A DNA stretch of 64,000 nt from an uncultured Pelagibacteraceae bacterium (GTDB taxonomy: Bacteria > Pseudomonadota > Alphaproteobacteria > Pelagibacterales > Pelagibacteraceae): assembly GCA_902597335.1 (NCBI GenBank), contig CACJXK010000003.1:62001-126000 (forward strand). The letters run 5' to 3'. Below are positions 1 to 9,087 of the stretch, piece by piece. The notes beneath the pieces were generated by a model. That model ran no database searches and was not told where the DNA came from. It saw only the letters and a list, made by a program, of their open reading frames with translations. Within the stretch, counting starts at the first letter, position 1. Each line of letters opens with the position of its first letter. Position numbers and translations under genes: made by a program.

Positions 1-1452
1 CCCTAAACACTCTTTTGGTTGACTTGCCAAGACTTTAAAGGTGGACCAAACCTCTTTGTTTTCCTTATTTCTGAAAACAAAATTGTTAACTATATTTTTT
101 CCTGTAATTCTTTTTGATAAATACTTAATTTTTTCAACCTCACTCCAAGAGTTATAATTTTGCCTAGATTTTCTTTTAATAAACTCATTCATTAATTGGG
201 AATGTCTAGAAGACTCTTGTCTTATATCTAGTCTTGCAAGATTAATTCCAAAACATTTTGCTCTTCTCATTAAATCAAGCAACTCACCACTAGCAATATT
301 TTCGTTCTGGTTTTGCTCTAAAGACTCTCTAACTACTCTTAAGGGCTTTAAAATTTCTTCTCTTTCAGAAAGAAGTTTTTTTTCATTTAATGGTTTATCG
401 TAATTAAGATGTTGTTCTATTTCTCTATGGGTAAATCTGAGTTTATCCCTTAATGGTCTTAGATAAACTCTATATGGCTCAAAAGTTTTTCCTGTAGATT
501 TTAATATTTTGTTAGAACATTTTTCCATAGAGTAAGATCTAATTAGTTTTGTTAAAGATTTTTCGTAAAGTTTGGCAGCTTCCCATCTTGATAAAAGAAT
601 AACTCTCTCAGTTACCTTAGAAGTTACATAAGGATTTCCATCTCTGTCACCTCCCATCCATGATCCAAATTCAATTGGATTGAAATTTTTTGGAAGTCCT
701 TTACCCATATTTTTTTCAAAAATTTGATTTAACCTTCTATACACTTTAGGAATTGTATCCCATAAACTATCTTCAATAATTGCCAACCCCCATCTTGCCT
801 CCTCTGCAGGTGTAGGTCTCGATCTTTTAATTTCATCTGTATTCCAAATAATTGTAATTTCATCGTACAATTTCTTATCTAAAATTTTTAATTTTGATGG
901 AAAATTACTTAAAAGAATTCTTTGTTCAAGAATCTCTGTCAGCGTATGATATTTTTGAATTAAGGTTCTTCTTTTTACTTCTGTTGGATGAGCTGTTAAT
1001 ACTATTCCAATATTTAAGCTTTTTGCAATATTATAAATTCTATTATTTGAAATTTTTTTATTTTTAAAAAAATTTTCGAAAATTTCCTCTATAAAAATAT
1101 TTTGAAATTTTTTGTTTGATTTTACATTTTCATATTGATCTAGAGTTCTGGATGCATCTATTGATTCTGCTAAATTATAAAAATTCATAAAATGATTAAA
1201 TGCTCTTGTTAATTTAAATAAAGACTGTGGACTAAGTTTATTAACTTCTTTTAGAATTTTCTTAAATGGGTCTTTTCTACTTTTATTTGCAACATTTGCC
1301 TTTGATAAGAGTCTAATCTTTTCAACTAAATTAAAAAATTTTAAACCCTCTTGTTTCTTTATTACTTTACCAAGAATATTACCTAAATGTCTGACATCAT
1401 CTCTAAGTGATTTTGTGGGAATTCTTTCATAGTAAAGATCTCTTTTTAACAT
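1..1452 (-). CDS. ppc: Phosphoenolpyruvate carboxylase, N-terminal part (cut by left edge)
   Basis: Carboxylates PEP with bicarbonate to oxaloacetate in the cytoplasm, an anaplerotic step. The frame is open from an ATG at 1452 to the first base of the window (484 codons), so roughly the N-terminal half of a protein usually near 900 residues is present; the rest lies to the left. The catalytic signature AHPTE is at residues 154-158 (His155) followed by Lys-Arg-Arg, and the GGDRDGNP signature is near residue 267. The N-terminus (LRDDVRHLG) is typical. The start overlaps the 3' end of the neighbouring lactonase gene by 26 bp. It appears to be the core-genome left boundary of the sugar island. 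Identification is firm; only completeness is unknown. Confidence 0.96.
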   Translation of the reverse strand, partial: MLKRDLYYERIPTKSLRDDVRHLGNILGKVIKKQEGLKFFNLVEKIRLLSKANVANKSRKDPFKKILKEVNKLSPQSLFKLTRAFNHFMNFYNLAESIDASRTLDQYENVKSNKKFQNIFIEEIFENFFKNKKISNNRIYNIAKSLNIGIVLTAHPTEVKRRTLIQKYHTLTEILEQRILLSNFPSKLKILDKKLYDEITIIWNTDEIKRSRPTPAEEARWGLAIIEDSLWDTIPKVYRRLNQIFEKNMGKGLPKNFNPIEFGSWMGGDRDGNPYVTSKVTERVILLSRWEAAKLYEKSLTKLIRSYSMEKCSNKILKSTGKTFEPYRVYLRPLRDKLRFTHREIEQHLNYDKPLNEKKLLSEREEILKPLRVVRESLEQNQNENIASGELLDLMRRAKCFGINLARLDIRQESSRHSQLMNEFIKRKSRQNYNSWSEVEKIKYLSKRITGKNIVNNFVFRNKENKEVWSTFKVLASQPKECLG

Positions 1453-2338
1453 AATTAAAAGTAAATTTTTTTTGATTTATACCTTTCGCATTTGTTTCTA
1501 TCTTAAATAAACTTCCTGAAAATATAAATTTTTTAATTTCATTTTTTTTCATACCTTTTAAAGCTGAAGTTACAAATAATTCTGAGTTATTTTTACCTCC
1601 AAATGCACAGTTGGTTATATTTTTAGCGGGTAATTTAACTTTGTGTAATATTTTTCCTGATTTACTAAAGACCGATATACATGCTCCATGATAATGGCAA
1701 ACCCACAGATTTTTATTTTTATCTAAAGTCATTCCATCAGGTACTCCTTGATTCTTTGTAAACTTTTTAAATATTTTTTTTTTAATCATGTTTAAATTTC
1801 TGTTTACTTTTATTTTGTAAATAGTCCTTTTCCTACTATCTGTATGATAAAAATTGTTGCTATCTATAAATGCTGGACCATTAGTTATGTAATAACTGGT
1901 ATCAACTTTTTTTAAATTTAATTTTTTATCAAGGCAATATAATGATCCATTTGTCAAATTTCTTTCAGGATTATCCATAGTGCCAAACCATAGTCTACCT
2001 GATGGATCTGTCTTACCGTCATTAATACGATTTGTTTTAATGTCTTTTTCAATATAAATTGATTTTAAAATTTTTTTTGATTTTAAATTTAAAACTCTTA
2101 ACTCACCCTGAAGACCCAATATAAAAATGTTATTTTTAATATGTGCTAGAAAACCTATCTCTTTATTAATTTTAATTATTTTTCTTTTATTGTTTTTTAT
2201 ATTTAAAATATGAATTCTTTTTTTTTTTATATCTGTAAAATATATCGATTTATGTTCTTTTACCCATAATGTTCCCTCGCCTAATATACATTTAGCATTC
2301 CACAAAACTTCAAGTTTCGAGGTTTTTATTTTAACCAT
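1427..2338 (-). CDS. SMP-30/gluconolactonase-family sugar lactonase
   Basis: Predicted divalent-metal lactonase that opens a sugar-1,5- or 1,4-lactone to the aldonic acid. I place the start at the ATG at 2338 (303 residues, typical for the family) rather than the upstream ATG at 2383, because the upstream residues overlap the next gene heavily and do not look like SMP-30. Family landmarks: GEG near residues 20-22 (metal-ligand Glu21), RINDGK around 104-109 (ligand Asn106) followed by GRLWFGTMD, then ITNGPAF and VPDGMTLD with the last ligand Asp. It overlaps the dehydratase gene upstream by 8 bp and is the last catabolic gene of the operon running from the TRAP transporter. Exact substrate unknown. 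Confidence 0.85.
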   Translation of the reverse strand: MVKIKTSKLEVLWNAKCILGEGTLWVKEHKSIYFTDIKKKRIHILNIKNNKRKIIKINKEIGFLAHIKNNIFILGLQGELRVLNLKSKKILKSIYIEKDIKTNRINDGKTDPSGRLWFGTMDNPERNLTNGSLYCLDKKLNLKKVDTSYYITNGPAFIDSNNFYHTDSRKRTIYKIKVNRNLNMIKKKIFKKFTKNQGVPDGMTLDKNKNLWVCHYHGACISVFSKSGKILHKVKLPAKNITNCAFGGKNNSELFVTSALKGMKKNEIKKFIFSGSLFKIETNAKGINQKKFTFNYVKKRSLL

Positions 2339-3503
2339 TGTATTCGTATTTTTTAATAAAATCTTTATTTGGATTAATTCCAATCCCTATATTTTCCAAT
2401 GGAGATGCGAACCCATTTTTATTTTTAACTTGATCTAAAATTGAAAATTTTTCCTCTGCTAAATCAGTTATGAAAATATTTTTTTCTGTTGTATCAAACT
2501 CTAACATAGACTTTGTTGGAAATAGTCCACCAGGCATATCTGGTAATGTTGTTAACAAATGAAGATTAACTGCCACACTTAAAGCTGAGCCCCAAACATG
2601 ATTTACTATTGGAATAAAATTAGACTGTGCTAACGCTGATACTTTTAAATATTCAGTAATTCCACCTAAACCACAAACTTCTGGTTGAGCGATATCAATA
2701 CAATTATTTTTTATAAGTTGGTTCCAACCATATTTAGTAAACTCTGCCTCACCTCCAGCAATATTAGTCTTTAACTTTTGTTTAAGTTCTTTGTAACTAT
2801 CATAATCCTCAGGAGCCACTGGTTCCTCAAACCAATAAATATCCATTTCATCTAATCCACTTCCGACATATAAGGCATCATTTTTATTATAAGCATGATT
2901 TGCATCCACCATCAGTTTTAATTCAGATCCAATTGCATCACGCACAGCACTTACTAACTTTAAATCTTCTTTAGGACCCATGCCGATTTTCATTTTCATA
3001 GCTTTGAAATTCTTTTCTTTTATTTGATTAGCCTCATTTTTGAACAATTCGCAAAGTTCTTCGATTGATTTTTTTTGTAGCATCATTCCGTAGCCGTAAA
3101 CTGGAATTTTATCATTAGTTTTACCTCCTAGTAATTGATAGAGAGGTAAATTGGCTTTTTTTGCCAATATATCCCACAATGCTATATCAATTCCTGATAA
3201 TGCTTGAATTGGCATTCCCTTTTGGCCACTGTCTCTAAGTAAATTATATACTTTGTGCCAAATATGTTCTTTGTTAAGTGGATCATCTCCTTTTATTAAA
3301 GGTTGAATAACTTTTTCTACAATATATTTATTTGCAAGAGCTATATTTCCAGGTCCAAAACACTCTCCCCAACCTGTAATACCTTCGTCTGTCTCTACTT
3401 CAACTAAGTGGGCAGTTCTATGTTTGTAATATTGTTGTGAGTATCCTAGCTCTTTGTCTAACTCATATCTAAGTACATGACTTTTGATTGAGATTATTTT
3501 CAC
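2331..3503 (-). CDS. Enolase-superfamily (mandelate racemase group) sugar-acid dehydratase
   Basis: Predicted Mg-dependent acid-sugar dehydratase giving a 2-keto-3-deoxy acid. 390 residues. The enolase/MR barrel residues are all visible: KxK (Lys170, Lys172), metal ligands Asp200, the EEP Glu226/227 and Glu252 (GGE), and the His302/Asp270 dyad (NHVWGS; CIDIAQPE). The start codon is GTG at 3503, placed just 5 bp after the FAH gene stop; no better ATG exists nearby. Next to a lactonase, FAH-family hydrolase and BDH2-like SDR it fits the dehydratase step of an L-fuconate/L-rhamnonate-type route. It is shorter than typical FucD (about 440), so galactonate- or other aldonate-dehydratase activity is equally possible. 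Confidence 0.85.
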   Translation of the reverse strand: MKIISIKSHVLRYELDKELGYSQQYYKHRTAHLVEVETDEGITGWGECFGPGNIALANKYIVEKVIQPLIKGDDPLNKEHIWHKVYNLLRDSGQKGMPIQALSGIDIALWDILAKKANLPLYQLLGGKTNDKIPVYGYGMMLQKKSIEELCELFKNEANQIKEKNFKAMKMKIGMGPKEDLKLVSAVRDAIGSELKLMVDANHAYNKNDALYVGSGLDEMDIYWFEEPVAPEDYDSYKELKQKLKTNIAGGEAEFTKYGWNQLIKNNCIDIAQPEVCGLGGITEYLKVSALAQSNFIPIVNHVWGSALSVAVNLHLLTTLPDMPGGLFPTKSMLEFDTTEKNIFITDLAEEKFSILDQVKNKNGFASPLENIGIGINPNKDFIKKYEYNG

Positions 3504-3508
3504 AAATT

Positions 3509-4351
3509 TTAAACAGCAACTACTTTAGAGTTCTGTTCTCCTAAGTTCTCTATTGATAGTTTCATTTGGTCACCTGCTTTCAGAAATATTTGTGGTTTTC
3601 TACCCATTCCAACTCCTGGGGGTGTTCCAGTTGTAATTATATCCCCTGGTTGTAATGACATAAATTTACTTACATAAGATACAATGATATCAACGTTAAA
3701 GATCATAGTACTTGTATTTCCTGTTTGCATTCTCTCACCATTTACATCCAGCATCATTTTTAAATTATTTATGTCCTTAATTTCATCCTTAGTTACTAAG
3801 TAAGGTCCAGTGGGTCCGTAAGTATCGTGAGATTTACCTTTAACCCATTGTCCCATTTTCTCAATTTGCCACTCCCTTTCACTAACATCGTTTACTAAAC
3901 AATATCCTAAAATATGATCTTGTGATTGGTCTTCTGAAATATGTTTTGCTTCTTTTCCTATTACAATTCCAAGTTCAACTTCCCAATCTAGTTTTTTTGA
4001 TCCTGAAACTATTTCTACATCATCATTAGGACCACACATTGAACTAGTAGCCTTCATAAACATAATTGGTTCTTTTGGAATTTCAGCCCCAACTTCAGCA
4101 GCATGGTCTGAATAATTAAGCCCTATTGCAACAAACTTTCCTGGACTTGTAATGCAAGAACCTACTCTTTGACCTGGTGAAATTTCAGGAAGACTTGATA
4201 TATCAACGCTTTGAATTTTTGAAATTGTTTCAAAATTTAAATTATGTGGGTTTAAATCACTTACATGTGAACTAATATCTCTTATTTTTCCATCACCATC
4301 TAATATTGCTGGTTTTTCTTTTCCCTTTTCACCGACTCTTAATAGTTTCAT
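3509..4351 (-). CDS. Fumarylacetoacetate hydrolase (FAH) family protein, diketo-deoxy-sugar-acid hydrolase type
   Basis: 280-residue FAH-fold enzyme. The N-terminal extension of about 70 residues before GKFVAIGLNYSDHAAE is typical of the group annotated as ureidoglycolate lyase or 2,4-diketo-3-deoxy-L-fuconate/rhamnonate hydrolase. Metal ligands Glu124 and Glu126 (LDWEVELG) and Asp155 (NDVSER) are present, with the GTPPGVGMG loop near the C-terminus. ATG at 4351 follows a good AAGGAG ribosome site. It lies between a keto-deoxy-acid dehydrogenase-like SDR and an enolase-superfamily dehydratase, which is the gene set of the non-aldolase branch ending in pyruvate plus lactate. Function beyond the C-C hydrolase family is inferred from this context. 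Confidence 0.85.
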   Translation of the reverse strand: MKLLRVGEKGKEKPAILDGDGKIRDISSHVSDLNPHNLNFETISKIQSVDISSLPEISPGQRVGSCITSPGKFVAIGLNYSDHAAEVGAEIPKEPIMFMKATSSMCGPNDDVEIVSGSKKLDWEVELGIVIGKEAKHISEDQSQDHILGYCLVNDVSEREWQIEKMGQWVKGKSHDTYGPTGPYLVTKDEIKDINNLKMMLDVNGERMQTGNTSTMIFNVDIIVSYVSKFMSLQPGDIITTGTPPGVGMGRKPQIFLKAGDQMKLSIENLGEQNSKVVAV

Positions 4352-4367
4352 TATGTCTCCTTTATAT

Positions 4368-5108
4368 TTAAATTGTCATTCCACCATCCACAGAAAAAGT
4401 ATTTCCTGTTGTAAATGTTGATTCATCACTAGCTAAATAAATAGCAAAATCAGCTATTTCTTGTGCAGTTCCTAGTCTTTCCATGGGTTGTCTTGCTATG
4501 AAATCTTTTTTTGCCTTAACTGGATCCGGGCTTTGTTTTACTCTATCTTCCCAAGAAGGTGTGAATACGGTTCCAGGTGCAATTGCATTACATCTAATTT
4601 TTTGCTTAACAAAATCAGATGCGATTGATTTTGTTAGTCCAATAATAGCTGCTTTACTTGCTCCATATACAAATCTGTTTGGAAGTCCTTTAATACTAGA
4701 CGCAACAGAAGCAACATTAATAATACTACCTCCATCATTATTTATCATCGTTGGTAATGTAGCTTTACACATAAAGTACATAGATTTAATATTAGTATCA
4801 AAAGAAAAATCCCAATCTTTTTCTTCGCAATCTAAAATTGTTCCATGATGAACAAATCCTACTGCATTAAATAATACATCTATATTATTAAATGTATTAA
4901 TGAATTCTTTAATATCCTCGTTTCTTGTTGAATCTAGTTTTTTTACTTTAATTTTTGGGTATTCTTTATTTAATTCACTTAAAGTATTTTCATTAATATC
5001 AGTAGCAGTAACATTTGCGCCTTCGTTATGAAAAGTTATAGCTGTTGCTTTTCCTATCCCTTGTCCAGCTGCAGTAATGATTATTTCTTTTCCTTCAAGT
5101 CTTCCCAT
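4368..5108 (-). CDS. SDR oxidoreductase, BDH2 / 2-keto-3-deoxy-L-fuconate dehydrogenase-like
   Basis: NAD-dependent classical short-chain dehydrogenase, 246 residues. The glycine loop is AAGQGIGKA (residues 13-21), Asp37 suggests NAD rather than NADP, and catalytic Ser134, Tyr148 and Lys152 are present. Segments such as VLFNAVGFVHHGT, ILDCEEKDWDFS and YLASDES closely recall human BDH2/DHRS6 and the bacterial 2-keto-3-deoxy-L-fuconate 4-dehydrogenases of the same subfamily. The ATG at 5108 has an AAGGA ribosome site and overlaps the upstream dehydrogenase by 14 bp. Expected to oxidise a 2-keto-3-deoxy acid to the 2,4-diketo acid that the neighbouring FAH protein would hydrolyse; substrate not proven. 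Confidence 0.87.
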   Translation of the reverse strand: MGRLEGKEIIITAAGQGIGKATAITFHNEGANVTATDINENTLSELNKEYPKIKVKKLDSTRNEDIKEFINTFNNIDVLFNAVGFVHHGTILDCEEKDWDFSFDTNIKSMYFMCKATLPTMINNDGGSIINVASVASSIKGLPNRFVYGASKAAIIGLTKSIASDFVKQKIRCNAIAPGTVFTPSWEDRVKQSPDPVKAKKDFIARQPMERLGTAQEIADFAIYLASDESTFTTGNTFSVDGGMTI

Positions 5109-5970
5109 TATTTATCCTTTCAATTTCTTTATATAATGAACTATGATCTGTTTCGCCATGTCCATTTTCAACTAATGATTTATACATTTCTTTAACTAAA
5201 TTTGAAATAGGTAATTGAGTATTATAATTATTTGCACATTCTAATATATTATTCATATCTTTTAATTGACTTGAAGTTTTGCCTTTCGGACTAAAGTCTT
5301 TGTCTATCATTCTTTTTCCATGTGTTCTAAGAACTTTGCTATCAGCCCATCCTCCAGATAAAGCTTTAATCATTTTCTTTGGATCAGCGCCAGCCTTTTC
5401 ACAAAGAGTAACCGCTTCAGCAACAGCTCCAATCGCTAAGCCAACAATAATTTGATTTGCTAATTTAGAAACCTGACCACATCCTACTGGACCTACAAGA
5501 GTTGGATTTCCCATTGATTTTAAAATATCTTTAACTGAGTCAAAAACTACTTGTTCTCCACCAATCATTATTGCAAGAGATGCTTCTTCGGCTCCAATCG
5601 TTCCACCTGAAACTGGTGCATCTAAGAAATTAATTTTTTGAGATTTTAAATTTTTCCCGTGATTAACTGCTGTAGTTTGTTTTACAGAGCTCATATCAAT
5701 TACAGTTGAATTAAGTTTTAAATTATTTAAAAATTCATCACTACCTATAACTTCATTCACAGCATCATCATTCGTTAACATTGTAATTACTACATCGCTT
5801 GCTTTAACAAGTTCTCCTATTGAATTTGAAATTTCGGCACCAAAGTCTTTTAGTGGTTCAGCTTTATTTATAGATCTATTAAATGCTTTAACTTTGTATC
5901 CAGCTTTAAGTATATTTTTTGCCATTGGAAAGCCCATAAGGCCAGTACCAATAAAACCTATATTTTGCAT
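5095..5970 (-). CDS. NAD(P)-dependent beta-hydroxyacid dehydrogenase (3-hydroxyisobutyrate / tartronate-semialdehyde reductase family)
   Basis: 291 residues, the normal length for the HIBADH/GarR family. N-terminal Rossmann motif GFIGTGLMG (residues 5-13), Asn-Arg-Ser at 31-33 suggesting NADP preference, substrate-binding DAPVSGG at 118-123 and catalytic Lys169 in the GCGQVSKLANQ segment. It overlaps the TRAP dctM gene by one base and the SDR by 14, so it is translated as part of the transporter operon. It probably reduces or oxidises a short hydroxyacid or semialdehyde formed when the imported sugar acid is cleaved (for example tartronate semialdehyde). Exact substrate cannot be assigned from sequence. 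Confidence 0.87.
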   Translation of the reverse strand: MQNIGFIGTGLMGFPMAKNILKAGYKVKAFNRSINKAEPLKDFGAEISNSIGELVKASDVVITMLTNDDAVNEVIGSDEFLNNLKLNSTVIDMSSVKQTTAVNHGKNLKSQKINFLDAPVSGGTIGAEEASLAIMIGGEQVVFDSVKDILKSMGNPTLVGPVGCGQVSKLANQIIVGLAIGAVAEAVTLCEKAGADPKKMIKALSGGWADSKVLRTHGKRMIDKDFSPKGKTSSQLKDMNNILECANNYNTQLPISNLVKEMYKSLVENGHGETDHSSLYKEIERINNGKT

Positions 5971-7292
5971 TATTTTCTAGGGACAAAATCGTGAAAGTTT
6001 TGTGTCATTGCTTCTGGAAAGAACATAACACAAGCTAAAACAATCAATTGAATTACTATAAATGGTGCAAAACCTCTAAAAATATCAGTTAGTGAAATGT
6101 GTGGTGGAGCAACTGATTTTAAATAGAATGCTGCAGGACCAAATGGTGGGCTTAAAAATGAAACTTGCATGTTTACACAGAACAATATTCCGAACCAAAT
6201 AGGATCAAAACCAAGAGCTAGAACTATTGGTAAAAAAACTGGCATTGCTAATAGAACTATTCCAACCCAATCCATAAATGCACCCATTATTAAAAACATT
6301 ATTTGCATCATAAAAATTAGATACATTGGTTTTAAATCGTAAGCTAAAATTGTTTCAGCGACATAAGTAGGTCCACCTGCAAGAGAATATGCTCCTGCTA
6401 AAACTGTAGCACCAAAAGTAATTGTTAATATAGTTCCTGAAGCTTTAAAAGTTCTAACAAGTGCATCTTTAAACAAAAACCATGTGAGCTCTTTTCTGGC
6501 AGCTATGATAATTAATGTTGCAACTACACCCATTCCAGCTGCCTCAGTAATTCCTGTCATCCCAGAATAAATTGAACCTAAAACAATAATCACAATACCA
6601 ATAGGTGGTAAAAGACCAGGAAGATACGACATCTTTTCTTTTAGAGTTAAAGCTGGCTCATCACTTAAAGGCGCAAGATGAGGTTGTAGTCTTGTTCGAA
6701 TAAGAATATATGTAATTATTAAACCTGAGATCATTAAACCAGGTACGATTGCCTCTTGAAACAACATGGTAATTGAAGTTTCTGTTGTAAGTCCATAAAT
6801 AATTAAAACAATAGATGGAGGGATCATTGTGCCTAAAGAACCTGATGCACAAATAATACCAATCGACATATCTTGATCATATTTCAATCTCAACATCTGA
6901 GGCAATGCAATTAGTCCTAATAAAACTATCTCTCCTCCAATAATTCCACTCATAGCTGCCATGATTGTTGCCATGATAGCTGTTACTACACCTACTCCAC
7001 CTCTAGTTTTTCTTAACCAAGCATTTAATGCATCATACAAGTCTCTTGCAATATTCGAGCGTTCGAGTAAGGAAGCCATAAATATAAATAACGGTACCGA
7101 TAAGAATGAATAGGTTACAACAAGAGAATAATATCTTGAGAGTAAAATTCCTAAAGCATGTTCACCTATATATAAAAATACAAGCACTGCTCCCATAAAA
7201 CCTGAAGCAAAACCCATTGGTACGCCAATTGATATCAGCGCTAATAATCCTACGATTAATATTATCGAGAGTGTACCTATCTCAAATTCCAT
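5970..7292 (-). CDS. dctM: TRAP transporter large membrane subunit DctM
   Basis: 440-residue inner-membrane protein with about 12 hydrophobic helices, the normal size of the DctM/SiaM-type transport subunit that couples solute uptake to a sodium or proton gradient. The PLFIFMASLLERSN and GIICASGSLGTMIPPSI segments are characteristic. It is one base from the dctQ stop and overlaps the hydroxyacid dehydrogenase downstream by one base. The gene order dctP-dctQ-dctM followed by five catabolic enzymes implies that the imported substrate is an organic or sugar acid handled by that set. Confidence 0.95.
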   Translation of the reverse strand: MEFEIGTLSIILIVGLLALISIGVPMGFASGFMGAVLVFLYIGEHALGILLSRYYSLVVTYSFLSVPLFIFMASLLERSNIARDLYDALNAWLRKTRGGVGVVTAIMATIMAAMSGIIGGEIVLLGLIALPQMLRLKYDQDMSIGIICASGSLGTMIPPSIVLIIYGLTTETSITMLFQEAIVPGLMISGLIITYILIRTRLQPHLAPLSDEPALTLKEKMSYLPGLLPPIGIVIIVLGSIYSGMTGITEAAGMGVVATLIIIAARKELTWFLFKDALVRTFKASGTILTITFGATVLAGAYSLAGGPTYVAETILAYDLKPMYLIFMMQIMFLIMGAFMDWVGIVLLAMPVFLPIVLALGFDPIWFGILFCVNMQVSFLSPPFGPAAFYLKSVAPPHISLTDIFRGFAPFIVIQLIVLACVMFFPEAMTQNFHDFVPRK

Positions 7293-7293
7293 T

Positions 7294-7878
7294 TTATTTT
7301 AAATCTTTGGCAGGTTGGTACTGTTTTTCCTTAGGATTTTTCCAATCAATAATTAAATTATTTATTGATTGTAGAGCAATGAGAAATATACAAATAAGTG
7401 TTAGTGGTTTCATAGTTGCAGGAATTGGTGGGTCCCAATAAGTTGCAAATCTTTCCCAATTTATAAATGATCTATATGCATCCTCCATTCCTCCATAAAT
7501 TACAGCAGCTGCAAAAGTAACAATAATTAAAGTGCTAATTAGATCAAAAATACGCTGAGTTGGCCTGCTTACATAGTCATATAATAAGACAATTCTGATA
7601 TGGCTTCTAAGTCTTGTTGCATAGATTCCACCAACTAAATAACAAACACCAGCCAACCATAGACATAGCTCATTAACCCATAAGGTTGGTTTTTCCAGTA
7701 TATATCTCATGAAAATTTCGTACATCATTACGATTACAATTACGGGAATTAAATATTTAATTGTATGGCTTAAAAATAACGAAATTCTATCAATCCAAGT
7801 TATTGGAAAATCATCTTTACTTGCAACTTTTTCGTTTTGCTCTTGTAATTGTTTGTCTTGTAATTCTTTATCACTCAT
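7294..7878 (-). CDS. dctQ: TRAP transporter small membrane subunit DctQ
   Basis: 194 residues from the ATG at 7878; an in-frame TTG at 7884 is possible but less likely. Four hydrophobic segments and the conserved EIFMRYIL/PTLWVNEL stretch mark the DctQ subunit, which pairs with DctM in the inner membrane. A polar N-terminal tail of about 30 residues precedes the first helix. It lies 69 bp after the dctP stop, separated by a strong hairpin (7901-7925), and one base before dctM. The hairpin probably lowers transporter-subunit mRNA relative to the binding-protein mRNA. Confidence 0.92.
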   Translation of the reverse strand: MSDKELQDKQLQEQNEKVASKDDFPITWIDRISLFLSHTIKYLIPVIVIVMMYEIFMRYILEKPTLWVNELCLWLAGVCYLVGGIYATRLRSHIRIVLLYDYVSRPTQRIFDLISTLIIVTFAAAVIYGGMEDAYRSFINWERFATYWDPPIPATMKPLTLICIFLIALQSINNLIIDWKNPKEKQYQPAKDLK

Positions 7879-7900
7879 TGGCAAAAAAAATTCTTTTGTG

Positions 7901-7925
7901 AGAAGGGCCTATTTTAGGCCCTTCT
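7901..7925 (-). terminator. Intercistronic hairpin between dctP and dctQ
   Basis: Perfect 11-bp inverted repeat (AGAAGGGCCTA / TAGGCCCTTCT) with a 3-nt loop, starting 22 bp after the dctP stop. On the minus-strand transcript a run of eight U follows after a nine-base spacer, so it is a weaker terminator but a good mRNA-stabilising or partial-termination element. It would favour high binding-protein and lower membrane-subunit expression. Confidence 0.75.
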
Positions 7926-7947
7926 ATGTTTTGTTAAGTGCTTTTTA

Positions 7948-8964
7948 TTATAGGATACCGTTAGCTTTCATGTAAGCTTTATGAATCTCTATAAGAGCAG
8001 CAGCTTCTGGAGACTTTTTCTTCCATTCTTCCCAAGCACCAAGTGCAGCTTGTCTGAATTTAAGTCTGTCCTCTCTAGACCAGTCGTGAAGAGTAACGCC
8101 CATTTCTTTCAAAGCCTTTACAGCTTCTGCGTTTTTTCTTTCAACTAAGCTAGTGATAGTTCTACCACAGATTTCGATTGCAGCTAACATTGCGCCTTGT
8201 TCATGAGGCTTTAACTTGTTCCAAACTTTTGTGTTACAAGCTAAGTGGTCAGCTGGCATTGAGTGAAAACCTGGATATGTAGCATATTTGTTTTGCTCAT
8301 AGTGTCCACCAGCATAGTTTGTTGCTAATGATGAATAGTCAGCACCATCGATTAGACCAGTTTGTAAAGCAGTTGGAACTTCACCAAAGTCCATAACGAT
8401 TGGCTTAGCTCCTAATGCAGTAAAGATCATACTTTCCATTCCTGGAGGTGATCTAAATTTAAAGTCTTTTAGTGAAGCAACATCCGGAATTGGTCTACTA
8501 GATATTAAAGACTCATGTCCTGGTATCCACCAACCAATTAAAGTCATTCCATATTTATTGTAAAGTGCATCAACAGCTTCTTGAGCTCCTGGGAAATTCA
8601 AGAATTCATATTGTTGATATGGGTTATCATATCCACCCATTACATCACCTGCGAATTGGAACGCTGCATTTTTACCAGTTTGGTATCCAGCTCCTGTCAT
8701 ATCGCAGTCAATAATTCCAGTTTGTGCAGAGTTAAATACCTCGGCAGACTTACCTGTTACAGATGACGAGTAGAACATTTGCACTTTTAAGCTTCCGCCA
8801 GAGAACTTTTCTACGTTCTTAGCGAACTGAGCTGCAACTTCACCATTTGGTGAGCTTGCTGTGAAGTGAGTTTCTATTTTAAGCGTTTTTGCATGAGCAG
8901 AACCGAATAAAGCAATAGATACTACAGCAATAGCAGCTGTTAGTTTTGTTATTAATTTTAACAT
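7948..8964 (-). CDS. dctP: TRAP transporter solute-binding protein DctP
   Basis: Periplasmic substrate-binding subunit of the TRAP system, 338 residues. A signal peptide of about 25 residues ends in AHA before KTLKIETHF. The DctP signature FKFRSPPGMES near residue 170 carries the conserved carboxylate-binding Arg. The overall sequence recalls the TakP/2-oxoacid and lactate-binding branch rather than sialic-acid or ectoine binders, but the ligand cannot be fixed. A strong ribosome site (GAGAGG) lies 6 bases before the ATG, in contrast to the weak sites of most genes here, and a strong hairpin follows the stop. Confidence 0.93.
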   Translation of the reverse strand: MLKLITKLTAAIAVVSIALFGSAHAKTLKIETHFTASSPNGEVAAQFAKNVEKFSGGSLKVQMFYSSSVTGKSAEVFNSAQTGIIDCDMTGAGYQTGKNAAFQFAGDVMGGYDNPYQQYEFLNFPGAQEAVDALYNKYGMTLIGWWIPGHESLISSRPIPDVASLKDFKFRSPPGMESMIFTALGAKPIVMDFGEVPTALQTGLIDGADYSSLATNYAGGHYEQNKYATYPGFHSMPADHLACNTKVWNKLKPHEQGAMLAAIEICGRTITSLVERKNAEAVKALKEMGVTLHDWSREDRLKFRQAALGAWEEWKKKSPEAAALIEIHKAYMKANGIL

Positions 8965-9041
8965 TATTTCCTCTCAGTTATGTTTTTTTTTAAATTTAAA
9001 CATAAAGATAAAAAGATTTCAAACAAAAGAGAGAAATTATG

Positions 9042-9054
9042 TATAGAAACTATA
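9042..9054. promoter_or_regulatory. Candidate operator dyad upstream of dctP
   Basis: A 13-bp interrupted palindrome, TATAG-AAA-CTATA, lies 78 bp upstream of the dctP start in the 123-bp gap behind the hydroxyacid dehydrogenase gene. Such dyads are typical of small-regulator binding sites, but A/T-rich DNA produces them by chance too; the position is the only supporting evidence. Confidence 0.3.
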
Positions 9055-9087
9055 TGTAATTTAAAATTTACAACTTTTGATTGTATA

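Noticed and set aside
4483..4848. 121-residue plus-strand frame
   Set aside because: It lies wholly inside the BDH2-like SDR on the other strand, which has all catalytic residues; no independent support.
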